From: Kitasatospora arboriphila
Lineage (GTDB): Bacteria; Actinomycetota; Actinomycetes; Mycobacteriales; Mycobacteriaceae
Assembly (NCBI RefSeq): GCF_000717275.1
Contig: NZ_JNYV01000002.1
Coordinates: forward strand, 1,240,001 to 1,304,000
Direction: 5' to 3'
Length of the DNA stretch: 64,000 nt
Below, piece by piece: positions 8,100-16,265 of the stretch; the stretch's first letter is position 1; each line of letters opens with the position of its first letter. The notes beneath the pieces were generated by a model that made no database searches, was not told the DNA's origin, and worked only from the letters and a program-made list of their open reading frames with translations. A program made the position numbers and the translations under genes.

Positions 8100-8270
8100 A
8101 TGGAAATTGCAATCATCTTGATCCCAGTCCTCATCATCGCCTTCATCGCGTTCTACGAGAACGCCAAGAAGACAGCACACCTACCGCGCGCCCCGTTCGG
8201 ATTGGACGCCGAGTACGGCCCCGATTCCGCGCGGGTGCGCGACGAGTTGGAAACCTTGACGCGCCGCTAG
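8100..8270 (+). CDS. Small single-pass membrane protein (56 aa)
   Basis: A short reading frame starting MEIAIILIPVLIIAFIAFYE, a single hydrophobic helix of about 18 residues, followed by a basic and acidic tail (ENAKKTAHLPRAPFG, then DSARVRDELETLTRR). ATG at 8100, TAG at 8268. It is divergent from the AraC regulator, 83 bases away, and its wobble GC is typical of the region, which supports coding. It has no recognised family and no close downstream partner on the same strand. Confidence 0.55.
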   Translation: MEIAIILIPVLIIAFIAFYENAKKTAHLPRAPFGLDAEYGPDSARVRDELETLTRR

Positions 8271-8308
8271 AAGCACGTCGGAAGTCACTCGCCGAGTACG
8301 TCCGAGGG

Positions 8309-8974
8309 TCAGACGACGTGGAATGCGGTGATGCCGCGCGCCGGCAGGTCGTCGAGGATCGGTTTGATGTTCGTGCCGGTCTCCGGCCCGATGCATCCGA
8401 TGAAGTAGTAGGCGTTGACCATTCCGACGAGTCGGTCGCCGACCACCACGGGGCTACCCGAGTCTCCCTCGACCACGCAGATCTGGCTGGTGTGCGCTGA
8501 GCCGTCCGAGAACCACGTGATGCCACAGGTGTTGGCGGTGGTGCGTCCCTGTTTGCAGCCGATCTCCGGGAAAGCGGGGGCCTGCGTGCGGATGCCACGG
8601 ATGGTGACGCCGCCGACGCGCTGAACGGGGTTCACCTTCGCTGAATCGAAGCGGATGATCGCGTAATCGAGGTCACGGTGCGTGAAGGTGACCTGGCCGA
8701 CCGGTCCGAGTCCCTGGGCGGCTTCGACGAACACTGCCTTGCCGGCGGGGCCACAGTGACCGGCGGTGAGACCAACCAAGATGTTGTTCTGGTCGCGGCC
8801 GATGGCGGTGAGTGTGCAGGCGCTCGCTGTGCCCTTGTCTTTATCCACCAAGATTCCTGTCCCACCTCCGATGTTGGCCTTTGCAGGCGCAGCTGAAGCG
8901 GTGGACACCCCCAGTGCTGTCAGTGCGACGAGCGCGCACAGAGTTGCAATGAGTGTGGCGGCCTTCTTGAACAT
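8309..8974 (-). CDS. Secreted trypsin-like serine protease
   Basis: A 221-residue S1-family protease. Residues 1-29 form a Sec signal peptide (MFKKAATLIATLCALVALTA with an ASA-AP cleavage site). The triad is visible as His in LTAGHCG, Asp in RDLDYAIIRFD and Ser in VVEGDSGSPVVV. Four cysteines (CTL, GHC, GCK, TCG) plus later ones in SQICVV and IGCIG suggest three disulfides, as in extracellular actinobacterial proteases. The ATG at 8974 follows GAGGAA by 5 bases and gives the natural signal peptide. Short length and no pro-region are typical of the chymotrypsin-like secreted type. Substrate unknown. Confidence 0.88.
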   Translation of the reverse strand: MFKKAATLIATLCALVALTALGVSTASAAPAKANIGGGTGILVDKDKGTASACTLTAIGRDQNNILVGLTAGHCGPAGKAVFVEAAQGLGPVGQVTFTHRDLDYAIIRFDSAKVNPVQRVGGVTIRGIRTQAPAFPEIGCKQGRTTANTCGITWFSDGSAHTSQICVVEGDSGSPVVVGDRLVGMVNAYYFIGCIGPETGTNIKPILDDLPARGITAFHVV

Positions 8975-9170
8975 CAATTCCTCACGGTAAATCTGCCGGG
9001 ACAATGAGGAACCTACCAGCCGTGTCACGCATCACCGGCACCGTCGCACGGGCTCGAGTCCGTACCGATCGGTCCGTCGTGAACGTCTGGCCGGGCGTCC
9101 AGATTGATGAAATTGGCGGGAACACAGACGAATCCGGCTCGTATCGACCGTGCGGGCGCGTGCGATCAGC

Positions 9171-9216
9171 GGGTGTGAGAACCGTCGGGTTCTCCGGAGT
9201 CGACGTCCCCACACCC
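9171..9216 (-). terminator. Hairpin downstream of bacterioferritin gene
   Basis: GAGAACC (9177-9183) pairs with GGTTCTC (9188-9194) over a 4-base loop, and an outer GGGTGTG (9171-9177) can pair with CACACCC (9210-9216). It lies about 30 bases past the bfr stop. No U-run follows, as is common in mycobacterial terminators. Confidence 0.45.
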
Positions 9217-9224
9217 GCCGGAGA

Positions 9225-9704
9225 TCACTTGGGCGGACGGGCCACGCACTGGGCCAGGTACAGCTGGTCACCCAACGTGTTCATCAGTTCGAGCTGCGTC
9301 TGCAGGTAGTCGACGTGACCTTCTTCGTCGGCCAAGATCTTCTCGAGGAGAATCGCACTCGTCGAGTCCTGCTTCTCCCGGCACATCACGATCCCAGGCT
9401 TGAGGCGCTCGACGACGTCCAGCTCGATCTGCAGGTCGCTCTCGAATTGTTCGCGCAGCGTCTGTCCAACCTTCAGCGAGAACAGCCGCTGGTAGTTGGG
9501 CAGTCCGTCCAGGAGCAGGATCCGGTCGGTGAGTGCCTCGGCGTGGTTCATCTCCTCGAACGACTCAGCGCGGGTCTGAGCGGCGATCTCGGTGTATCCC
9601 CAGCTGTCCTGCATCTTCGAATGCAGGAAGTACTGGTTGATGGCGGTGAGTTCGCTGGTCAGTTGCTCGTTGAGCAGTTTGAGAACTTCTGGATCTCCTT
9701 GCAT
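9225..9704 (-). CDS. bfr: Bacterioferritin (haem-containing ferritin)
   Basis: A 159-residue bacterioferritin that oxidises Fe2+ and stores it in a 24-mer cage. All ferroxidase ligands stand at the classical positions: Glu18, Glu51, His54, Glu94, Glu127 and His130. Met52, the inter-subunit haem ligand, is present in FEEMNHAE. This makes it a BfrA-type (haem-binding) protein rather than a BfrB ferritin. The next genes on the opposite strand include Bfd, the ferredoxin that reduces stored iron, so storage and release genes face each other. No clear IdeR iron box was seen in the 110 bases upstream. Confidence 0.95.
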   Translation of the reverse strand: MQGDPEVLKLLNEQLTSELTAINQYFLHSKMQDSWGYTEIAAQTRAESFEEMNHAEALTDRILLLDGLPNYQRLFSLKVGQTLREQFESDLQIELDVVERLKPGIVMCREKQDSTSAILLEKILADEEGHVDYLQTQLELMNTLGDQLYLAQCVARPPK

Positions 9705-9853
9705 GAAATCTCCTCACATCGAAGAGCACGTCGTGTCGCCAACGGGAGGGCTGGTCCCGGAGGGGCTGTGCAACACACGCGTCCGAAATCAATTTATCTC
9801 GGTACGATGCTGTTTTGGTGGCAACGACGGACCCGGCAGCAGGGATGAACTCC

Positions 9854-10471
9854 ATGACGCAGCATTCGCGCATTCTCGCTTCGGACTTCTCGTTGCCGAC
9901 CGACGAAAAACTCATCGAGCGGTTGTCCGAGAACAACGATGCGCTCGCGCGACTGGGCGCGCATCACATGGTGATCTACCGGGCGTTGGACAACCCACAC
10001 CGCGTGTTCACAACGCTCGGTGTTCGCGCCGATGGGCCGATCAACCGTGTGCTCGCCTCGCCGACCGTCCTCGAATGGTTTGACGCGGCAGGCGTGGAGG
10101 AGATCCCTCCTCTTTTCGCCGGTGAGGTTGTCGAGAAGATCGAGCTCGAGGGGGCCAATGCCGAGGAGTCGGGCATCATTGTCGCTGCCATCGCCCCGGT
10201 GCGTGATGTCGCCGCACTCGTGGAGGCGGTGCGGTCGAGCCTCCGGCGCTTCATCTCGTCCGGTGTACGCCGGGTGTGGGTCTACCGTGCCATCGACGAC
10301 AGTCACGAAGTGATGATCCTGCAAGAATTCGACTCCGAAGAGCAGGCGATGCGCTGGTTGAAGCATCCCGACGCGGCCGCCGAGTGGATGGCGGGCGCAG
10401 GTGTCGGGGTGTATCCACCGCTGTTCGTCGGTAAGTTGCAGCGGGTTCTGGAACTACAGCTGCAGGCCTAG
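9854..10471 (+). CDS. Internally duplicated alpha/beta-barrel-like protein between bfr and bfd
   Basis: About 205 residues from ATG 9854, which follows AGGGA by 8 bases; ATG 9845 and GTG 9815 are alternatives. The protein is two copies of one unit. The first contains MVIYRALDNPHRVFTTL and LEWFDAAGVEEIPPLFAGEV, the second VWVYRAIDDSHEVMILQEF and AEWMAGAGVGVYPPLFVGKL. Each unit resembles a ferredoxin-like or ABM-type barrel, so one chain would mimic the usual dimer. It lies directly upstream of bfd, 16 bases away, and divergent from bfr. A role in iron or haem handling is inferred from context only. Homologues are sometimes labelled fatty-acid CoA ligase, which the sequence does not support. 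Confidence 0.7.
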   Translation: MTQHSRILASDFSLPTDEKLIERLSENNDALARLGAHHMVIYRALDNPHRVFTTLGVRADGPINRVLASPTVLEWFDAAGVEEIPPLFAGEVVEKIELEGANAEESGIIVAAIAPVRDVAALVEAVRSSLRRFISSGVRRVWVYRAIDDSHEVMILQEFDSEEQAMRWLKHPDAAAEWMAGAGVGVYPPLFVGKLQRVLELQLQA

Positions 10472-10487
10472 GCACCAGGTCCCCGCC

Positions 10488-10679
10488 ATGTATGTGTGTC
10501 TGTGCCAAGGAGTTACGAGTCACGTCGTCGAGCAGGCCGTGGCCGACGGTGCGCGTACGTCCAAAGAGGTCGCCAACGCCTGCGGTGCCGGTCGTGACTG
10601 TGGCAGATGTCGACGCACCGTGCGGGCGATCATCGAGGCCCACTTCGCGGACGTGCCCACGGCCGGGGTCCAGCCGTAG
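10488..10679 (+). CDS. bfd: Bacterioferritin-associated ferredoxin
   Basis: A 63-residue [2Fe-2S] ferredoxin of the Bfd/BFD-like family. The four cluster ligands Cys4, Cys6, Cys38 and Cys41 stand exactly as in E. coli and Pseudomonas Bfd (MYVCLCQGV and CGRC). Bfd docks on bacterioferritin at the haem and passes electrons in, releasing Fe2+. The gene is 16 bases after the duplicated-domain gene and so probably in one operon with it. The C-terminal tail (ADVPTAGVQP) is a short extension. Confidence 0.93.
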   Translation: MYVCLCQGVTSHVVEQAVADGARTSKEVANACGAGRDCGRCRRTVRAIIEAHFADVPTAGVQP

Positions 10680-10696
10680 GCGACGTCCGCCGAGTC

Positions 10697-11821
10697 TCAG
10701 GTCAGTGCGTTTAGTTGTTCCAGAGTTGTTGTGGCGTCCAGGTATTCCTGAACCCACCGCTCGATGACCGCGGCGGACTTCTCCACCTTGGTGAACTGCC
10801 CGACCACCTGGCCGACGGGATTGAAAGCGACGTCCACGGTTTGGTCCGGGTAGCGGTGCGTTGCGGCGACCGCCATCCCGGACACCATGTACTGCAACGG
10901 CATTCCGAGCGGTTCAGGGTTCTCCGGCTTCTCCCAGGCCTCGGTCCAGTCGTTGCGCAACATCCGGCATGGCTTACCCGTGAAGGACCGGCTGCGAACG
11001 GTGTCATGGCTGCTGGCCGACACGTAGGCCGCCTGCTGTACAGCGGTGTTCTCCGACTCCTCGACCATCAGCCACTGCGAACCCGTCCAGGCTCCCTGGG
11101 TGCCGAGAGCGAGAGCGGCCGCGATCTGCTGGCCGCCGCCGATGCCACCGGCGGCCAGAACCGGGATCGGCGCAACCTCTTTGACCACCTGCGGCCACAA
11201 GACGATGGACCCGACCTCGCCGCAATGGCCGCCACCCTCGCCGCCCTGGGCGATGATGATGTCCACCCCGGCGTCGGCATGTTTGCGTGCCTGCTTGGGT
11301 GACCCGCACAGCGCGGCCACCTTGCGGCCGGCCTCGTGGATGTGGGTGATCATCTCCGCAGGCGGTGTGCCGAGAGCATTTGCGATGAGGCTGACCTTGG
11401 GATGCTGGAGCGCGATCTCGACCTGGGGGGTCGCGGTGGCCTCGGTCCACCCCAGGAGCTGAAGCGAGTTCTCCTCGTCCTCGGGCAGCGGAACACCGTG
11501 GTCGAGAAGGATTTTGCGGCCGAAGTCGAGGGTTTCGGCCGGGACCATCGACTGCAACATCGACGTGAGTTCCTCGGCGGACAGGTTGGAGTCCATGCCC
11601 TCGTACTTGTTGGGGATCACGATGTCGACGCCATAGGGATGGTCACCGATGTGCTCATCGATCCAGTTGAGTTCGATCTCCAACTGTTCCGGGGTGAATC
11701 CGACCGCACCCAGCACCCCGAATCCGCCGGCCTTGCTCACGGCGACCACGACGTCGCGGCAGTGGGTGAACGCGAAGATGGGGAACTCGATGCCGAGATC
11801 GTCACAGATTGGGGTGTGCAT
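10697..11821 (-). CDS. Nitronate monooxygenase family flavoprotein
   Basis: A 374-residue TIM-barrel flavoprotein of the nitronate monooxygenase/2-nitropropane dioxygenase family. The FMN phosphate region is visible in AQGGEGGGHCGEVGSIVLWP and VLAAGGIGGGQQIAAALALG. Members of this group are part of cholesterol catabolism loci in mycobacteria, where the related IpdC reduces a ring-derived CoA intermediate. A KstR-type palindrome lies 46-59 bases upstream of the ATG, consistent with that use. Whether this protein acts on nitronates or on sterol intermediates cannot be read from the sequence. It stands alone on the minus strand. Confidence 0.85.
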   Translation of the reverse strand: MHTPICDDLGIEFPIFAFTHCRDVVVAVSKAGGFGVLGAVGFTPEQLEIELNWIDEHIGDHPYGVDIVIPNKYEGMDSNLSAEELTSMLQSMVPAETLDFGRKILLDHGVPLPEDEENSLQLLGWTEATATPQVEIALQHPKVSLIANALGTPPAEMITHIHEAGRKVAALCGSPKQARKHADAGVDIIIAQGGEGGGHCGEVGSIVLWPQVVKEVAPIPVLAAGGIGGGQQIAAALALGTQGAWTGSQWLMVEESENTAVQQAAYVSASSHDTVRSRSFTGKPCRMLRNDWTEAWEKPENPEPLGMPLQYMVSGMAVAATHRYPDQTVDVAFNPVGQVVGQFTKVEKSAAVIERWVQEYLDATTTLEQLNALT

Positions 11822-11866
11822 GGTGTGCCTCGCAATGCCGGGTATTCAACATGAACATGCCCGAAA

Positions 11867-11880
11867 TAGAACGTGTTCTA
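11867..11880. promoter_or_regulatory. KstR-type operator upstream of nitronate monooxygenase
   Basis: TAGAACGTGTTCTA is a palindrome with 6-bp arms that fits TnnAACnnGTTnnA. Read on the minus strand the 14-bp core is identical to the core of the site at 738-755. It lies 46 bases before the ATG at 11821. Confidence 0.7.
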
Positions 11881-11935
11881 GTTGTGTACCCCGTCGCGCG
11901 ACGGTTTACAACCCCGTGCCCGAGTGGGTGCCGGT

Positions 11936-14317
11936 TCAGCTCAGGTGTTCGGGCTGCGGTTGCGACTTGTGATCCCAATCCGATCCGGTCGAGTCCTGAT
12001 CCGCGGCATTCTCGGCCGATCTACCCTCGCCTGCTGGAACGAGCGAGACGATGATCGATTTCGATGTCGGGCAATTGCTCTGCAGGGCTGTCGAATCCAG
12101 CGGCACGAGTGGATTGGTCTCGGGGTAGTACGCCGCGGCAGAGCCGCGAGGTGTCGCGTACTCCACGATCCGGAACGAGGGCGCACACCGCACGTTGTCG
12201 TCGTCGTCCCACTTGGTGACGATGTCGACGATGTCACCGTCTCGAAATCCCAGCGCGGAGATGTCTTCGCGATGCACGAACACAACACGGCGACCACCCT
12301 CGATGCCGCGGTACCGGTCGCTGAAGCCGTAGATGGTGGTGTTGAACTGGTCGTGGCTTCGAAGTGTCTGCAGAATCAGGTGATTCGGCGGGACCTGGAG
12401 GACATCGATGGGGGAGACGGCGAACTCGCCGAGACCCGACTCGGTGTCGAAGGTCCGGGAGTCCCGAGGTGGGTGGGGCAGGATGAACCCGCCGGGCCTG
12501 CGGACATTCACCTCGTAGCCTTCGCATCCGGGCACCACCTGCGCGATGTGCGCTCGGATGTTGCGGTAGTCGTCGCGCATGGCTTCCCAATTGATGCCAT
12601 GCCGGTCGCCGATGGTGGCTTCGGCGATAGAGGTGATGATCGCGACCTCGGACTTGAGGTGCGGGCTCGCCGGGGGGAGCGGTCCGCGTGAGGCGTGCAC
12701 CGAGCACGTCGAGTCCTCTACCGAGATGTATTGCGGCCCACTGGCTTGTACATCCTTCTCCGTGCGGCCGAGGGTCGGCAGGATCAGTGCGGTCTCGCCG
12801 CACACCAGGTGACCCCGGTTGATCTTCGTCGAGATCTGCACGGTCATGGCGACCTTGCGCAGAGCGTCGAAGGTGACGTCGCTGTCCGGGGTTGCCTGGG
12901 CGAAGTTGCCGCCCAGACCCAGGAAGAAGTGCGCCTTGCCGTCGCGCATCGCACGGATGGAGTCGACGGTGTCGAGCCCGTGCTCGCGCGGGGGATCGAA
13001 CCCGAACTCCTTCTGGATGGCGTCGAGGAAGTGTTGCGGGGGCCGTTCCCAGATGCCCATCGTGCGGTCGCCCTGCACGTTCGAATGGCCCCGCACGGGG
13101 AACAATCCCGCGCCCGGCTTGCCGATGTTGCCCTGTGCGAAAGCGAGATTGGTGACCTCCTTGATGGTGGCGACCGCGTTTCGGTGTTGCGTCAGTCCCA
13201 TCGCCCAGCAGAACACCGTGGCCTTCGAATCCCGCAGGAGTTCGGCAGCTTCGGTGATCTGTGCGCGGGAGAGTCCGGTGGTGGAGGTGACGACGTCCCA
13301 GTCGACGGCAGTGACATGCTCGCGCCACGCCTCGAAACCGGTGGTGTGCGCATCGATGAAGTCGTGGTCCAGCGCGTCCCACTCCACGAGTAGGGATCCG
13401 AACGCCTGGAAGAGCGCGAGGTCACCGTTCAAGGCGATCGGCAGGAACATGTCGGTCAGGTCGGTGCCCGGCCCGACCATGCCGCGGGGCGTCTGCGGGT
13501 TCTTGAAGTTGACGAGTCCGGCTTCACGCAGCGGATTGATCGACAGGATCTTCGCGCCGTTCTGTTTCGCCTTCTCCAGCGCGGACAGCATGCGGGGGTG
13601 ATTGGTGCCCGGATTCTGGCCGGCGATCACGATGAGCTCGGCGTTGTAGACGTCGTCCAGCGTCACGCTCGCCTTGCCGATCCCGATCGATTCCTGCAGT
13701 GCGATGGACGTGGACTCGTGACACATGTTCGAGCAATCGGGCATGTTGTTGGTGCCGAAAGCGCGCGCGAACAGCTGGTAGACGAACGCGGACTCGTTCG
13801 AGGCCCGGCCCGATGTGTAGAAGACGGCTTCGTCGGGGGAGGCGAGACCGTTGAGCTCGTCGCCGATGAGCGCGAAGGCATCGTTCCAGTCGATGGGTTC
13901 GTAGTGCGTTCCGCCGGGACGCTTGATCATCGGATGAGTGATGCGCCCCTGCTGCCCCAGCCAGTGCTCGGTGCGCCCGGACAGATCCTCAATGCTGTGT
14001 GCGGCGAAGAACTCCGGAGTTGCCCGGTTCGTGGTGCCCTCCTCGGCCACCGCCTTGGCGCCGTTCTCGCAGAACTCGGCGGCGTGGCGGTGGCCCGGGT
14101 CGGGGTCCGGCCACGCGCAGCTCATGCAATCGAAGCCCTCGGCCTGGTTCAATTTGAGCAGCGTCTTGGCGGTCCGGAGCGCCCCCATGTGCCCGAGGGC
14201 GCGCTTCATCGAGACGGCGACGGCAGTGGCACCGGCCGCATGAGACTTCGGCTTCTCGATGTCGAGCTGTGCGAGATCCAGCTTGTTCTGCTGTTCGTCC
14301 GCGTCCGGGTCCGGCAT
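11936..14317 (-). CDS. FdhF/YdeP-type molybdopterin oxidoreductase
   Basis: A 793-residue bis-MGD molybdoenzyme of the FdhF/YdeP (FdhA-alpha-like) family. Only two cysteines appear in the N-terminal cluster region, Cys64 and Cys67 (FDCMSCAWPDP), so the usual four-Cys 4Fe-4S ligand set of formate dehydrogenases is incomplete. The molybdopterin and metal region is seen in NNMPDCSNMCHES and GQNPGTNHPRM, and a C-terminal molydopterin-dinucleotide-binding domain follows (LILQTLRSHDQFNTTIYGFS). YdeP-type enzymes have been linked to acid resistance in enteric bacteria; the physiological substrate is unknown. No electron-transfer partner or FdhD sulfurtransferase lies next to it. The C-terminal 40 residues are polar and likely disordered. 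Confidence 0.85.
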   Translation of the reverse strand: MPDPDADEQQNKLDLAQLDIEKPKSHAAGATAVAVSMKRALGHMGALRTAKTLLKLNQAEGFDCMSCAWPDPDPGHRHAAEFCENGAKAVAEEGTTNRATPEFFAAHSIEDLSGRTEHWLGQQGRITHPMIKRPGGTHYEPIDWNDAFALIGDELNGLASPDEAVFYTSGRASNESAFVYQLFARAFGTNNMPDCSNMCHESTSIALQESIGIGKASVTLDDVYNAELIVIAGQNPGTNHPRMLSALEKAKQNGAKILSINPLREAGLVNFKNPQTPRGMVGPGTDLTDMFLPIALNGDLALFQAFGSLLVEWDALDHDFIDAHTTGFEAWREHVTAVDWDVVTSTTGLSRAQITEAAELLRDSKATVFCWAMGLTQHRNAVATIKEVTNLAFAQGNIGKPGAGLFPVRGHSNVQGDRTMGIWERPPQHFLDAIQKEFGFDPPREHGLDTVDSIRAMRDGKAHFFLGLGGNFAQATPDSDVTFDALRKVAMTVQISTKINRGHLVCGETALILPTLGRTEKDVQASGPQYISVEDSTCSVHASRGPLPPASPHLKSEVAIITSIAEATIGDRHGINWEAMRDDYRNIRAHIAQVVPGCEGYEVNVRRPGGFILPHPPRDSRTFDTESGLGEFAVSPIDVLQVPPNHLILQTLRSHDQFNTTIYGFSDRYRGIEGGRRVVFVHREDISALGFRDGDIVDIVTKWDDDDNVRCAPSFRIVEYATPRGSAAAYYPETNPLVPLDSTALQSNCPTSKSIIVSLVPAGEGRSAENAADQDSTGSDWDHKSQPQPEHLS

Positions 14318-14489
14318 GTCGGCCTCCTACAACTCCGAGTCCACCGAGGAGTCCGGAATTGGCCACCCCGATGCGGCCTGCGCGAAGCCGGTGGGTTCAG
14401 GCACACACAGGAACGATGACTTTCACGGTAGGGCGTCGCGCGTCATTTGACGAATGGAAACCCCTCGAACAATGCCTCGGCGGATGGCC

Positions 14490-15155
14490 TCATGCCGCTG
14501 CCAGTATCTTGCGCAATCGGTTGGCCTCGACATCCAAACCCTCGAGTTGTGCATCGGACGCTGCCATGCCCCGGATCAAGGTGTGGCAGTACTCGTCTGA
14601 CAGTTCCTGAACCGACCACAGCTGATTCGCCGTGCTCGCCCACCGGTAGGTGTGGTTGTGCAGGTTCAGGAACTGGAGAGTGGCGAGCCGCGGATTGATG
14701 TCCCGGAGGAAGCCATTGTCGATGGCCTCGGCGATCGCGTCTTCGATCAACCTCTCGAACTCGTCACGCTGTGCGAGCATTCGTTCGAGGTTCTCGCCGG
14801 TCAGGTGACGGTAGTCGTGCTCGTACACCCAGATGTGGTCGACCCTGGACATGATCGAGTTCAAAAGGACTTCAGAGAGCAGCCGTATCTTCACCACCGG
14901 GTGGGTGTCGAACCGGACGATCTCCTTTGCTTGCGCCATCAACGGCTCGAGCACCCGATCCTGGATGGCAACGAGCAAACTCTCCTTCGAGCCGATGTAG
15001 TGGTAGAGCGCGCCCTTGCCCAGCCCGGTCGCCTTGCAGATCTCCGATACTCCGGTGGCCGCGTAGCCGTTCTCGGCGAACAGGACCGCAGCCCGATCGA
15101 TGATCTCCTGTCGGCGTGGCTCGAAGTGCTCGCTGCGTCCCGATGGCGTGGCCAT
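14490..15155 (-). CDS. TetR family transcriptional regulator
   Basis: A 221-residue TetR regulator. Residues about 14-62 form the DNA-binding domain (IDRAAVLFAENGYAATGVSE, then ICKATGLGKGALYHYIGSKE), followed by an all-helical ligand domain with an aromatic cluster (IWVYEHDYRHL, NHTYRWA) that resembles the KstR2/FadR-like group. The ATG at 15155 follows GGAGGGG. It is convergent in orientation to nothing close; the FdhF gene lies downstream in the same direction with a 172-base gap. Its target is unknown; the two KstR-type operators in the window are too far away to assign to it. Confidence 0.85.
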   Translation of the reverse strand: MATPSGRSEHFEPRRQEIIDRAAVLFAENGYAATGVSEICKATGLGKGALYHYIGSKESLLVAIQDRVLEPLMAQAKEIVRFDTHPVVKIRLLSEVLLNSIMSRVDHIWVYEHDYRHLTGENLERMLAQRDEFERLIEDAIAEAIDNGFLRDINPRLATLQFLNLHNHTYRWASTANQLWSVQELSDEYCHTLIRGMAASDAQLEGLDVEANRLRKILAAA

Positions 15156-15372
15156 ATCCCCTCCAGTGTCAGCCCGAGTGCACGTCACAGAGCGGGGGCC
15201 CGATCCGGCAGGCCGGCTGACAAGCCCCAGCGCTCACGGAGTTCGGTCCACCGTAGCCGCGTCGTCGGCGCCCGGTGCACGAAAACGCGGTCGAAATGCC
15301 GCCCGCTTGAAGTCGTCGAATCGGACGGGATGAGCCCGTCGTCAGGTGCGCGGAGCGGATGCGCCGTAATTT

Positions 15373-15384
15373 GTGACATGTCAC
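15373..15384. promoter_or_regulatory. Putative MarR operator upstream of the NTF2-marR operon
   Basis: GTGACATGTCAC is a perfect 12-bp palindrome, 32 bases before the ATG of the NTF2-like gene. The 11-bp string TGACATGTCAC recurs upstream of the SDR gene at 17066-17076. This sharing suggests that the MarR-family regulator encoded between them binds it. Confidence 0.6.
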
Positions 15385-15415
15385 CCGACAGCCGCGCCGA
15401 ACACGAGGAGTCCCC

Positions 15416-15784
15416 ATGCCCGACGAAGTAACTGCGTTGATGGAAGCGAACCTGCTGGCGGTGTTCGGTGAGGCCGATTCGACGCGGCGCGCGCAAGCGA
15501 TAGCGGAGACCTACACCGACGACGTGGTCTGGACGGACGAAGAAGGGGTCACAGTAGGGCGGGACGCCTTGGCTGCCAAGGCGCAAAAGCTGCTCGAAGG
15601 GATGCAGGGCCTGGTGTTCAACAAGGTCGGACAGGTGCAGAAGGCCCAGAACTTCGGCCATTTGGCGTGGAAACTGGGCCCTCCCGGACAAGACCCGGTG
15701 GCCACCGGATTTGATGCCGCGGTGGTCACGGACGGCCGGATCTCGGCGCTGTACACCGTGATCACCGGGCCCGAGAACGGGTGA
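15416..15784 (+). CDS. NTF2/SnoaL-like protein
   Basis: A 122-residue cone-shaped alpha+beta-barrel protein of the SnoaL/NTF2-like superfamily, seen from the pattern AETYTDDVVWTDEEGVTVGR and LAWKLGPPGQDPVATGFDAAV, ending ISALYTVITG. Members are small cyclases, isomerases or ligand-binding proteins; no catalytic pair can be assigned. It lies 1 base upstream of the marR gene start region (stop at 15784, ATG at 15786), so the two form an operon preceded by the TGACATGTCA palindrome. With the SDR it may act on a small carbonyl compound; this is inference. Confidence 0.8.
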   Translation: MPDEVTALMEANLLAVFGEADSTRRAQAIAETYTDDVVWTDEEGVTVGRDALAAKAQKLLEGMQGLVFNKVGQVQKAQNFGHLAWKLGPPGQDPVATGFDAAVVTDGRISALYTVITGPENG

Positions 15785-15785
15785 G

Positions 15786-16265
15786 ATGGCCTCGAGCGAA
15801 TGGTTGACCCCGTCTCAACAACGGACGTGGTTGAACTACATGCGGGTCTACCACCGGCTCGAGTACGAGATGAACAGCCATCTCCAGGCCGAACTGGGTT
15901 TGTCGCTCGGTGACTACACCGTGATGAATGCTCTGTCGGCCGCAGAGGGTCACCGGATGCCGTTGACAAGGCTGGCGACGACCATCGGGTGGGAGCGCAG
16001 CCGCCTGTCGCATCATCTGCAGCGGATGAGCCGCCGCGGAATCGTCGAGCGCACCCCGTCCGTCGTCGATCGGCGGGTCACCGACGCGGTGTTGACCGAG
16101 GCCGGCTGGGAACAGTTGAAGACCGCGGCACCACAGCACGTGGCCAGGATTCGGCAACTGTTCTTCGCCGACCTCGACGTCACCCAGGAGTCCGAGCTCG
16201 CCGACACTCTCGAGGCGGTCTACGAGAACATCCTGCGTGAGGGCACGTTGCCGCGCCCGGACTAG
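15786..16265 (+). CDS. MarR family transcriptional regulator
   Basis: A 159-residue winged-helix MarR regulator. The DNA-binding region is visible as MPLTRLATTIGWERSRLSHH (helix-turn-helix), followed by the wing VERTPSVVDRRVTDAVLTEA with the conserved DRR of the family. It is in an operon with the NTF2-like gene and convergent with the SDR gene. Its stop overlaps the SDR stop in a shared CTAG. The TGACATGTCA palindromes before this operon and before the SDR gene are its likely operators, giving autoregulation plus control of the SDR. Confidence 0.92.
   Translation: MASSEWLTPSQQRTWLNYMRVYHRLEYEMNSHLQAELGLSLGDYTVMNALSAAEGHRMPLTRLATTIGWERSRLSHHLQRMSRRGIVERTPSVVDRRVTDAVLTEAGWEQLKTAAPQHVARIRQLFFADLDVTQESELADTLEAVYENILREGTLPRPD

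Noticed and set aside
9705..9814. IdeR iron box before bacterioferritin
   Set aside because: No match to the 19-bp TTAGGTTAGGCTAACCTAA pattern, even with several mismatches.
12234..13382. 382-codon open frame on the minus strand
   Set aside because: A shifted frame inside the molybdoenzyme gene, rich in Arg, Gly and Pro; the true frame has conserved molybdopterin motifs.
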